9,497 bases of DNA from an uncultured Bacteroidales bacterium. GTDB taxonomy: Bacteria; Bacteroidota; Bacteroidia; Bacteroidales; UBA932. Below are positions 1 through 6,492 of the stretch, piece by piece (positions within the stretch are counted from its first letter, which is position 1; each line of letters starts with the position of its first letter). The notes beneath the pieces are model-generated. The model was not told the origin of the DNA and ran no database searches. It saw only the letters and a list, made by a program, of their open reading frames with translations. Location of the stretch: contig CAKUYG010000074.1 in assembly GCA_934702165.1 (NCBI GenBank), forward strand, positions 1-9,497, given 5' to 3'. A program made the position numbers and the translations under genes.

Positions 1-505
1 GGATAAGAGGCCCTTGGCCGAAATTGCGCACAATTTCAAACAGGAAAAGCGCACGCAGGTACTTCGCTTCAGCCACTCTCTTTGCGAGAAGCGACGCATC
101 CATACCGTCACGCGGATCCGTCTCTTTGGTGATTACGGAAGAAGCACGGCCGATGGCGGCGTTTGCATTCTTGAGTGCGGCATACAGGGCATCCCAATAG
201 GCGCTCACTGTCGCATTGTCGCTATAGTAGGTGACATACTGGTTGAGTTGGTTCGTGGAATTTCCGTTGTTCTGTGTCGAAATGTCCGTCCCGAGCTGGC
301 TCAAAGAGTACCAGGTGGTTGTGTTGTATATGCTGGCGAGACTGTTGTAGGCACCGCGCACAAGGCTCTCATATCCGGCAGGCGTAGCGAAGTATGCCTC
401 AGCCGACTGGTTGGAGATGTTTTCCTCATCAAGGAAAGACGAGCAGGATGACAAGGCGGAAGCCATGGCGACAAGCGCGCCGATAAGAATGTATTTTGTT
501 TTCAT
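1..505 (-). CDS. SusD/RagB-type outer-membrane glycan-binding lipoprotein, N-terminal part (3' end outside window)
   Basis: The reading frame runs open from an ATG at 505 to the window edge, giving 168 residues and no stop. The N-terminus has a lysine-containing start, a hydrophobic stretch and the lipobox LSSC with Cys21, so this is an exported lipoprotein. After it come an acidic patch (FLDEEN) and segments typical of SusD N-termini: AYFATPAGYESLVRGAYNSL (about 38-57), a helix YWDALYAALKNANAAI and AKRVAEAKYLRALFLFEIVRNFG (about 141-163), the last matching the TPR-like helix of the family. Family members are about 500-600 residues long, so roughly two thirds is missing. SusD proteins act as the lid of the SusC barrel and bind the glycan. 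The gene follows susC by 12 bases. A tiny ATG-AGA-TGA overlaps the start (510-502), a minor feature that might affect initiation. The family is clear; the ligand cannot be told from this fragment. Confidence 0.93.
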   Translation of the reverse strand, partial: MKTKYILIGALVAMASALSSCSSFLDEENISNQSAEAYFATPAGYESLVRGAYNSLASIYNTTTWYSLSQLGTDISTQNNGNSTNQLNQYVTYYSDNATVSAYWDALYAALKNANAAIGRASSVITKETDPRDGMDASLLAKRVAEAKYLRALFLFEIVRNFGQGPLI

Positions 506-517
506 CTCATTCTGAAA

Positions 518-3500
518 TTAAAATCCGACATTGACTCCGAAGATGAGGTTGCAGGTCATGAAATCCGAAGAGTTGATCGATACTGTCATCTGCTCCGGAT
601 TGAAGCAGTACCTGTCACACCAGATATACGGATTCTGGACTGTCGCATACACGCGGAGGTTGCTGAGTTTCAGCTTGTCAAGTACCTTCTTGTCAAAAGT
701 ATATCCGAGAGAAGCGTAGTTGAACTTCACGAAATCGGTCTTTGAGAGACGATGCGAAGATGTGGCCATATTCTCATTGTTGCTCCATGTGGCACTGCGG
801 TAATTGGCGTAGATACCGGCATTGCTCGGCTGATGCCTTTCATTGGACGGATTCTCCGGTGTCCAGTAATTTCCTTTCAAGTTGTTGAAGTTCTGGGTAT
901 TGCCCTCAAGAGCGTAAGAAACATAGAACTGGTTCCTCATCTTTGCCCCGCTCTGGAAAGACATCTGGAAAGAGAGGTCGAAATTCTTGTAGCGGAAGGT
1001 GTTGGTCATACCTCCGGTCCAGTCGGGAGTGCGCTTGCCGTTTATCACACGGTCAGCATCGGTGATCTTGCCGTCCTTGTTGAGATCGAGCGGCTTGTAC
1101 TGTCCCGGGATGCAGCCGTACTTGGCAGCTTCCTCGGCCTCGTCAAGCTGCCAGATACCGACGGTCATGAGGCTGTAGTTGATATCGATAGGCTGGCCGA
1201 TGATCCAGAGATTCTTGTAGTCGCCCTCCATACCCTGAAGAGACTCGCCATAAGTGGAAAGATCCTCCTTGAACTGGAGATCAACGATCTCGTTGCGGTT
1301 GTAAGCGAAGTTCAGCTGGGTCACCCAGGAGAAGTCGCTCGTGCGGATGTTCTCTGTATTGAGAAGAACTTCGACACCGGAGTTGCGTACCGAGCCCACA
1401 TTTGCCTTGACGGACTTGTAGCCCGAAGTGGACGGAATGGTCTTGTTCATGATGAGGTCGGAGGTGAGACGGTTGTAGTAGTCCACAGAACCAGAGATCC
1501 TGTCCTTCAGGAAGCCGAAGTCAACACCGACATTGATTTCACTCGTACGCTCCCATCCAAGATCGAGATTTCGCAGGTTGTTAGGGACGTAAGCCGTGCT
1601 CGTGGAGTTGCCGAAAGTGTAGTACAGCACGCTGCTGATCGAGCCTTGGGTCTGGTACGGGGAGACGTTGTCGTTTCCGGTCTGACCGTAGCTCAGACGG
1701 AGCTTGAGATTGTTGACCCATGAGAGGTCTTTCATGAAATCCTCCTGCGTCACCCTCCATGCAAGGGCCACGGAAGGGAAGGCGCCCCACTTGTGTCCGG
1801 AAGCCAGCTTGGATGAGCCATCGTAGCGGACGCTGGCAGAAAGATAATACTTGTCAGCATAGACGTAATTGGCCCTGAACATATAAGACATCAGGCTGTA
1901 CTTCGAATAACCTGAAGTAGCGGAATTTTCCTTGGCACCGCCCTTGAGATTGTACCACAAAGAATTGTAGCTCAACCCGTTTCCAACGCCGCGAAGAGCC
2001 TCGTACTCGTTCTGCGCCATCGAGAAGATGCCGGACACGTCAAATCTGTGCACCCCGATCTCCTTGCGGTATGTGATCTGGTTGTCCCACACCCAGTCGG
2101 TGGTGGAGTTCTTGGCGTAGTTGCTGGTGGCATCATTGGTGCCCTTATTGGCCTTTGTATAACGGCCCCTGTACTGCCCGATCTCGGCTATACGGATATT
2201 CGGGGAGAATGTGGTCTTGAGAGACATCCCCTCAAACGGGAGGATTTCCAGGAACGCATTTCCGAACATGTTGTAGGTCTTTGTCCTGTTGGTCTCGTTC
2301 TGCTGGGTGACAAGGGCATTGTACTGCCCGTTGGAGTATGCCCACTCTTCTTCTCCGGTTATGAGGTTGGTCGGATGATAAGTCGGGCGGAGACGTACAG
2401 CATCCTGAAGAAGATCGGAATTGCCCGTGTTCCTCAATGAGTACGTCCCGTACATGTTCACGCCGAACTTGAGATAATCCACAGGCTTCACGTCGATGGC
2501 TGCCCTGACATTGTATCTGGAATATTCCTGAGGGTCAATCATTCCGTCCTCGAAATAGTAACCGGTTGAAAGTGAGTATGTCGCTTTTTCGCTTCCGCCT
2601 GATGCCGAGAGAGTATGATTCGTCATCGTGGCCGGATGGGAGATGGCGTCCACCCAGTCGAAGTAGTTGTGGTCTTGGATGGCCTTGAGCTCGGATGCAG
2701 TGAAGATCTCGCTGTCCGGGGCATACTCGTAGGTCGTCTTGTTGCGCTTCGCCTCGCGGGCGATCTGCACATACTCGTCACCGGACATCATCTCCGGCAT
2801 GTTGGTATACTGGCGTACTCCGACGTAGCCGCTGTAGTCGATCTTGACACCGCCGGCCTTGCCGCGCTTGGTGGTGACGAGCACAACGCCGTTGGTGGCA
2901 CGTGAACCGTAGATGGCAGTCGAGGATGCGTCCTTGAGGATGTCGATGCGCTCGATGTCGTCAGGGTTGATGCTCGAAAGGGATGCGCCCTGCACGCCGT
3001 CCACCACCACGAGCGGAGACGTGCTGCCGCTGATGGTGTTGAGACCTCGGATGAGGATGTTGTACTCTCCGCCCGGTTTGCTGTTGGAGCGCTGGATCTG
3101 TACACCCGGGAGGGTTCCCTGCATTGCGCCGACAGCATCGGCCATGCCGCCCTTGACGAGGGCATCGTTGGACACGGACCCGACTGAACCGGTAAGGTCT
3201 ATCTTTTTCACGGAACCATACCCCACCACGACGGTCTCTTCGAGGAGGGTGGAGTCTTCGGTGAGCCTGACGGTCATGCCGTCCTTGAGTTTGGCGTGCG
3301 CGTCCTGGTAGCCCAGGATGCTGACAATAATAGGAGTGCCCTCGGCTGCGCGGATGGTGAACTTGCCGTCAAGGTCGGTGGAGACTCCGTTGGACGTCCC
3401 TTCGACGATCACGGCCGCACCGGCCACGGGATTGCCTCCCGCGTCGATGACCTTGCCCGAGAGCGGACTCTGCGCAAACGCCTCCATGCACGGCAGCATC

Positions 3501-3550
3501 AGCGCCGCGGAAAGTATCGCGATCAGAGTTTTCTTGATTGAGATCTTCAT
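518..3550 (-). CDS. SusC/RagA-type TonB-linked outer-membrane transporter
   Basis: A complete 1010-residue protein, normal size for SusC. A signal peptide ends near AFA-Q (26/27). A CarboxypepD_reg-like beta-sandwich follows (about 29-95, including GKVIDAGGNPVAGAAV and DLDGKFTI). Next is a TonB-box-like stretch (LLEETVVVGYGSVKK, 102-116), then the plug domain (about 115-230) with GTLPGVQIQ, NILIRGLNTI, PLVVVDGV and the conserved end IDILKDASSTAIYGSRATNG (203-222). The rest is the beta-barrel, ending in an aromatic residue (GVNVGF). DLNKDGKITDADR (822-834) resembles a calcium-binding loop seen in many SusC proteins. The protein would import oligosaccharides into the periplasm using TonB energy, with the SusD encoded next. 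No STN domain lies between the signal peptide and the first domain, so a direct sigma/anti-sigma signalling role is not supported by sequence. The ATG at 3550 is preceded by AAAGAGT and lies 20 bases after the GH88 stop. The substrate is inferred only from its neighbour. Confidence 0.96.
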   Translation of the reverse strand: MKISIKKTLIAILSAALMLPCMEAFAQSPLSGKVIDAGGNPVAGAAVIVEGTSNGVSTDLDGKFTIRAAEGTPIIVSILGYQDAHAKLKDGMTVRLTEDSTLLEETVVVGYGSVKKIDLTGSVGSVSNDALVKGGMADAVGAMQGTLPGVQIQRSNSKPGGEYNILIRGLNTISGSTSPLVVVDGVQGASLSSINPDDIERIDILKDASSTAIYGSRATNGVVLVTTKRGKAGGVKIDYSGYVGVRQYTNMPEMMSGDEYVQIAREAKRNKTTYEYAPDSEIFTASELKAIQDHNYFDWVDAISHPATMTNHTLSASGGSEKATYSLSTGYYFEDGMIDPQEYSRYNVRAAIDVKPVDYLKFGVNMYGTYSLRNTGNSDLLQDAVRLRPTYHPTNLITGEEEWAYSNGQYNALVTQQNETNRTKTYNMFGNAFLEILPFEGMSLKTTFSPNIRIAEIGQYRGRYTKANKGTNDATSNYAKNSTTDWVWDNQITYRKEIGVHRFDVSGIFSMAQNEYEALRGVGNGLSYNSLWYNLKGGAKENSATSGYSKYSLMSYMFRANYVYADKYYLSASVRYDGSSKLASGHKWGAFPSVALAWRVTQEDFMKDLSWVNNLKLRLSYGQTGNDNVSPYQTQGSISSVLYYTFGNSTSTAYVPNNLRNLDLGWERTSEINVGVDFGFLKDRISGSVDYYNRLTSDLIMNKTIPSTSGYKSVKANVGSVRNSGVEVLLNTENIRTSDFSWVTQLNFAYNRNEIVDLQFKEDLSTYGESLQGMEGDYKNLWIIGQPIDINYSLMTVGIWQLDEAEEAAKYGCIPGQYKPLDLNKDGKITDADRVINGKRTPDWTGGMTNTFRYKNFDLSFQMSFQSGAKMRNQFYVSYALEGNTQNFNNLKGNYWTPENPSNERHQPSNAGIYANYRSATWSNNENMATSSHRLSKTDFVKFNYASLGYTFDKKVLDKLKLSNLRVYATVQNPYIWCDRYCFNPEQMTVSINSSDFMTCNLIFGVNVGF

Positions 3551-3570
3551 ACTCTTTGGTTTTTGAAGTG

Positions 3571-4746
3571 TTAATTTGATATGGTTTTGAGCCTCATCAA
3601 GGCTTCAATATAATAATAATCCGCATAACTGATAGACGCATCGATCTCATACCCGTTCGGCTTGTGGCCGGTGGCGTGGAGAAGGAAGGCCGAGCACTGG
3701 TCCCCGGCACGGTACGGAGCCGCAGAAAGGGTCTTGAGCGTGCGCTCCGCCTCTTTGAGATAGCGTTTGGCCTGATCTTTCGGGAGATAGCTCTGGAGCT
3801 CGAGGAGAGCAGAAGCCACGATGGCTGCCGCCGAGCAGTCCCTCGGCTGGTCAGGGAGCTGTTCCCCCGCCTCGAAATCCCAATACGGGACCCCGTCCTC
3901 CGGCAGGCGTGCCAGGTAGGTTTCAGTGGCATGCACGGCAGTGTCCAGGAAACGCTTGTCCTTGGTGAAACGGTAGGCCATGGTGAACCCGTACACGGCC
4001 CAGGCCTGTCCACGTGCCCACATGCTCTCATCCTTCCACCCCTGATGGGTGTGGCCGGCGAGAAATTCTCCCGTGTCAGGATCGAAAACGGTCACGTGGT
4101 ATGTGGACCAGTCCTCACGGAACTGGTATTTCATCGTAGTCTCGGCGTGGCGGAAAGCAATCTCGTACAGATCCGGGCGGTCGCAGTTCTGTGCCACCCA
4201 GAACAGGAGTTCGAGGTTGAGCATATTGTCTATGATGGTGTTGTGCCTCCAACCCATCTTCTTGACCATGTTGGGCCAGGAGAGGATGGATCCGACCGTG
4301 GGGTTGTAGAGCGTGGCGAGAGAGTCCGCGGCGCTCACCAGGGCATCGAGATACTTCTTCTCCCCCGTGATGCGGTAGGCGCTGCCGATGCTCGGCATCA
4401 CCATGAATCCCACATCGTGGCTGTGCGGCGTGCGGTATGCGACCGGCATGATGGCATCGGTGACTTTCAGCGCGTTGTCCCGGAACAGGGTGTCGCCCGT
4501 ACCCTCATAGAGATACCAGAGCTCACCGGGCCAGAACCCGCATGTCCAGCCGCCCGGACGCGTAAATTTCCAGGTGGACGAACCCGCGTCCACGGAATTC
4601 GGGATCATATCCGGAGATGAAACAACTTCCAATGTCCGGGCGGCCTGCTTCGCACAGTAATCTATCGCCGACTGCACAGGGGATGTGCACCCCTGCGCGG
4701 CAGCGAACCAACCAATAATATTAACCAAAATCAGAATCCTTTTCAT
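3571..4746 (-). CDS. GH88 unsaturated glucuronyl hydrolase, predicted lipoprotein
   Basis: The 391-residue protein fits family GH88, whose members remove a 4,5-unsaturated uronic acid from the non-reducing end of oligosaccharides made by polysaccharide lyases, by hydrating the double bond. A short signal peptide ends in the lipobox AQGC (Cys20), so it is probably anchored to a membrane facing the periplasm or the outer surface. Family landmarks are in order: WTCGFWPGELWYLYE (67-81), SHDVGFMV with Asp111, IIDNMLNLELLFW with Asp173, THQGW (233-237), DESMWARGQAWAVYG (239-253) and PNGYEIDASISYADYYYIEA (363-382). Asp111 and Asp173 align by motif with the two catalytic aspartates of characterised Bacillus UGL. 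An (alpha/alpha)6 barrel is expected. The start lies 7 bases after the sigma-gene stop and follows AAAGAGAAT, so coupling is likely. GH105 is the nearest alternative, but the THQG and PNGxExD segments favour GH88. The polymer (glycosaminoglycan, ulvan or other) is unresolved. Confidence 0.93.
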   Translation of the reverse strand: MKRILILVNIIGWFAAAQGCTSPVQSAIDYCAKQAARTLEVVSSPDMIPNSVDAGSSTWKFTRPGGWTCGFWPGELWYLYEGTGDTLFRDNALKVTDAIMPVAYRTPHSHDVGFMVMPSIGSAYRITGEKKYLDALVSAADSLATLYNPTVGSILSWPNMVKKMGWRHNTIIDNMLNLELLFWVAQNCDRPDLYEIAFRHAETTMKYQFREDWSTYHVTVFDPDTGEFLAGHTHQGWKDESMWARGQAWAVYGFTMAYRFTKDKRFLDTAVHATETYLARLPEDGVPYWDFEAGEQLPDQPRDCSAAAIVASALLELQSYLPKDQAKRYLKEAERTLKTLSAAPYRAGDQCSAFLLHATGHKPNGYEIDASISYADYYYIEALMRLKTISN

Positions 4747-4753
4747 ATTCTCT

Positions 4754-5278
4754 TTAACTATATTGCATCTTTACGGTCTGGCGGACATCCCGGCGGGCGC
4801 GGAAGATGTGGTTCTCCACTGTCCGGCGGCTGATCTCGAGGCTGTCGGAGATGTCCGGCACGGACCAGCCGCGATGGACATACAGCACAAAGACCTCGGC
4901 CATCTTGGCGGGCATCTTCCTGATGCAGTCCGCCTCTATGCGCTCCAGCTCGTCCGCAGCCACCTGTTCGTCCGTCACACGGCTTGAACGCTGGGCGTGC
5001 CCGGCAAAATACTCCTGCGCCTTGCGTATGCTGGCATGATGCCTGAGAAAATCGATGACCTGGTTGCGCGCGATCGTGTACACCAGACGCGGGGCCTGCT
5101 CCCTGTCGATCTCCGCCCCCGAGGTGAGCAGCCGGACGAAAGTGTCCTGCGCGAGATCCTCGGCATCGGCCTGACGACCATCGCCTATACGACGGAGAAT
5201 GTAACGTCTGACGGCATCATACATTTCGGTGTAGATGTCGGAGACAAGCTTATCCCTGTATGTGAGAAGACAGTCCAT
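4754..5278 (-). CDS. ECF-type RNA polymerase sigma-70 factor
   Basis: With the start at 5278 the protein has 174 residues (MDCLLTYRDKL...), normal for a Bacteroidota ECF sigma factor. Sigma region 2 covers about residues 13-82, with the core-binding helix DAEDLAQDTFVRL (38-50) and the -10-recognition helix around ARNQVIDFLRHH (70-81). After a linker, region 4 covers about 111-165, with a helix-turn-helix SVPDISDSLEISRRTVENHI (139-158) expected to read the -35 element. An in-frame ATG at 5368 would add 30 residues, but it sits inside the terminator hairpin of the preceding gene and the extra residues look unlike a sigma N-terminus, so it was rejected. The gene heads a run with GH88, susC and susD at gaps of 7, 20 and 12 bases, so it probably controls them and perhaps itself. 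No FecR-like anti-sigma gene is next to it, which is unusual for sigma genes tied to SusC/SusD. Confidence 0.92.
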   Translation of the reverse strand: MDCLLTYRDKLVSDIYTEMYDAVRRYILRRIGDGRQADAEDLAQDTFVRLLTSGAEIDREQAPRLVYTIARNQVIDFLRHHASIRKAQEYFAGHAQRSSRVTDEQVAADELERIEADCIRKMPAKMAEVFVLYVHRGWSVPDISDSLEISRRTVENHIFRARRDVRQTVKMQYS

Positions 5279-5299
5279 CGTGCCATTAATCGTGTGGTG

Positions 5300-5307
5300 C
5301 AAAGATG
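5300..5307 (-). promoter_or_regulatory. Possible -7 element of the sigma-operon promoter
   Basis: On the minus strand CATCTTTG matches the Bacteroides -7 consensus TAnnTTTG except at the first base, and lies 21 bases upstream of the chosen sigma start, giving a short leader. No good TTTG/TTG is found 19-21 bp upstream; the nearest TTG is 26 bp away. Just upstream are GTGAAC (plus 5329-5334), reminiscent of the AAC core of many ECF -35 elements, and a 10-bp palindrome at 5320-5329. The promoter is therefore weak for the housekeeping sigma, or may be read by the ECF factor itself. This is inference from motif similarity. Confidence 0.3.
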
Positions 5308-5344
5308 GGAAGTCGGAGCCGTACGTACGTTCACAATATTGCAC

Positions 5345-5375
5345 AAAAAACGGGACATTCCGTAACATGCCCCGT
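5345..5375 (-). terminator. Rho-independent terminator of the alpha/beta hydrolase gene
   Basis: On the minus strand ACGGGGCAT (5375-5367) pairs with ATGTCCCGT (5358-5350), nine pairs including one G-T, around an 8-base loop, followed directly by a run of six T ending at 5345. It lies 37 bases after the hydrolase stop and 67 bases before the sigma start. It separates the two transcription units and rules out the long form of the sigma gene, whose ATG at 5368 would lie in the stem. Confidence 0.85.
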
Positions 5376-5412
5376 CCACAACGCCGCAGAACAGCGTTTT
5401 TTCAATGACAGC

Positions 5413-6339
5413 CTACTGCATGGCCATGACATCCTTTATGAAGCCAAGCAGGACGGCGCTGTATTCAGGATCATCCTCCGGAATGCCGAACGAAGCGGTG
5501 ATGAAGTGCTCGTCACCGTCCACCACATAAGTCCTCAATTTCGAAGTGGCCGATTCGGCACGGGCAAACAGTTTCTCGAAGCACATGAACGGTACCTGTG
5601 AGTCCCCCCTGCTGTGCATCAGCAGTGCCGGGCGCCCGTCAAGATGCCCGATCGCCTCATATGGGGTGGCACGGAAAGCGTTGACCCCGAACTTGGAGCT
5701 TGCAGCAAGAGCGGATGTGAGTTTCAAGGGCTCCGCCAGAAACGGAGAAATGAACCGCCCGGCATGCCAGGAGATAAAATCCTGAAGAGAGGAAAACGCA
5801 GACAGGGAAATCAGGGCATCGATGTCCCCGTTCTCCGCGATTGACCGTATCGCGACCGCAGCCCCCATGGAAAGGCCCATGACTATTACGGGCAAACCCG
5901 GATAACGGCTCTTGATGTAGTCCGTGACAGCTTTGACATCAGCAGTCTCCTGATAGGCAAGGCATATCCGCTCTCCATCACTTGCCCCGTGGCCGCGGAC
6001 TTCCGTCAGAAGACTGACAAGCCCCAGTGACCTGAAAGAACGCACATGGCCGTAATACGCCGTGACCGACGGGTTCTCTATACCTGTAAGGCAGATGATA
6101 ACACCCTTCGGGGCCGCCTCCGGAGTGATTTCAAGGGTTTGGATACGGTAGCCGTCAGATGTCAGCAGCGACAGAGTATCTGGAGCCGGGAGACCGGCCT
6201 CAGCGGCATCATAGACACGACGATAATCGACATGCTTTTCACATAAGATATGCAGAACCACGACCGCACCGAACGTGATGACAAACAGGTAGGCGGATAC
6301 CAGACCGATCAATGTCCATTTCATAACTTTCGATTTCAT
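5413..6339 (-). CDS. Membrane-anchored alpha/beta hydrolase (serine hydrolase, S33/lysophospholipase-like)
   Basis: Counting from the ATG at 6339 the protein has 308 residues. A short basic N-terminus precedes one hydrophobic segment (about 7-33), which suggests an inner-membrane anchor with the enzyme domain outside the cytoplasm. The domain shows the nucleophile elbow GLSMG (Ser157), a late acid loop SRGDSQVP (Asp246) and GDEHF (His278), a complete Ser-Asp-His triad. EVRGHGASDGE (about 113-123) is typical of S33/monoglyceride-lipase-like hydrolases. The usual HG oxyanion motif after the first core strand reads TG (CLTGIENPS). The substrate is unknown; an ester or amide is expected. An upstream GTG at 6369 is inside the promoter and was rejected. 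The promoter predicts transcription starting about at the 6339 ATG, so translation is either leaderless there or begins at the second ATG at 6324 (303 residues). It has its own promoter and terminator, so it is not part of the sigma/GH88 operon. Confidence 0.88.
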   Translation of the reverse strand: MKSKVMKWTLIGLVSAYLFVITFGAVVVLHILCEKHVDYRRVYDAAEAGLPAPDTLSLLTSDGYRIQTLEITPEAAPKGVIICLTGIENPSVTAYYGHVRSFRSLGLVSLLTEVRGHGASDGERICLAYQETADVKAVTDYIKSRYPGLPVIVMGLSMGAAVAIRSIAENGDIDALISLSAFSSLQDFISWHAGRFISPFLAEPLKLTSALAASSKFGVNAFRATPYEAIGHLDGRPALLMHSRGDSQVPFMCFEKLFARAESATSKLRTYVVDGDEHFITASFGIPEDDPEYSAVLLGFIKDVMAMQ

Positions 6340-6344
6340 GGCCG

Positions 6345-6374
6345 CAAAGTTACTTAAGCATTCCCCCACGACAA
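6345..6374 (-). promoter_or_regulatory. Bacteroides-type promoter of the alpha/beta hydrolase gene
   Basis: On the minus strand TTG (6374-6372), a 19-bp spacer and TAACTTTG (6352-6345) give a perfect TAnnTTTG -7 element with a TTG -33 element at the expected distance. Transcription should begin some 4-7 bases after the -7 element, around 6338-6341, practically at the first ATG of the gene. Confidence 0.75.
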
Positions 6375-6448
6375 TGGAAGGAATATGGACAATGTCAGAA
6401 TGTAATCACCTATCTATAAACACATTACGCCATAAGTCCATGGACAAG

Positions 6449-6473
6449 CCCCTCCTCGTCCCGCAGGCAGGGG
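6449..6473 (-). terminator. Hairpin after the COG1672-like ATPase gene, possible terminator
   Basis: CCCCT and CCT at 6449-6456 pair with AGG and AGGGG at 6465-6473, with one bulged base and an 8-base loop. The hairpin begins 20 bases after the ATPase stop on the minus strand, the right place for a terminator, but no T run follows. A 10-bp palindrome GTCCATGGAC lies just beyond (6436-6445). Apart from these and the hydrolase promoter, nothing is seen between 6375 and 6492. Confidence 0.35.
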
Positions 6474-6492
6474 TATCTTTCACGATGACAGT

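Noticed and set aside
14..451. 145-codon plus-strand frame at the window start
   Set aside because: It is antisense to the SusD-type gene, whose lipobox and helices are clear.
752..1723. 323-codon plus-strand frame opposite susC
   Set aside because: It lies wholly within the clear SusC coding sequence, shows no domain, and is the kind of long antisense frame expected in G+C-rich genes.
3664..4620. 318-codon plus-strand frame opposite the GH88 gene
   Set aside because: It is antisense to a well-supported GH88 gene with all family motifs, and its own translation matches nothing recognisable.
5380..5402. Plus-strand hairpin AACGC/GCGTT followed by T run
   Set aside because: The stem has only five pairs and no plus-strand gene lies upstream to need a terminator; it sits in the 3' region of the hydrolase gene on the other strand.
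6340..6369. N-terminal extension of the alpha/beta hydrolase from the GTG at 6369
   Set aside because: It overlaps the consensus -7 element and would start before the predicted transcription start; the membrane segment is complete without it.
6436..6445. 10-bp palindrome GTCCATGGAC
   Set aside because: It is short, stands alone, and is not placed at a recognisable promoter element, so an operator call is not supported.
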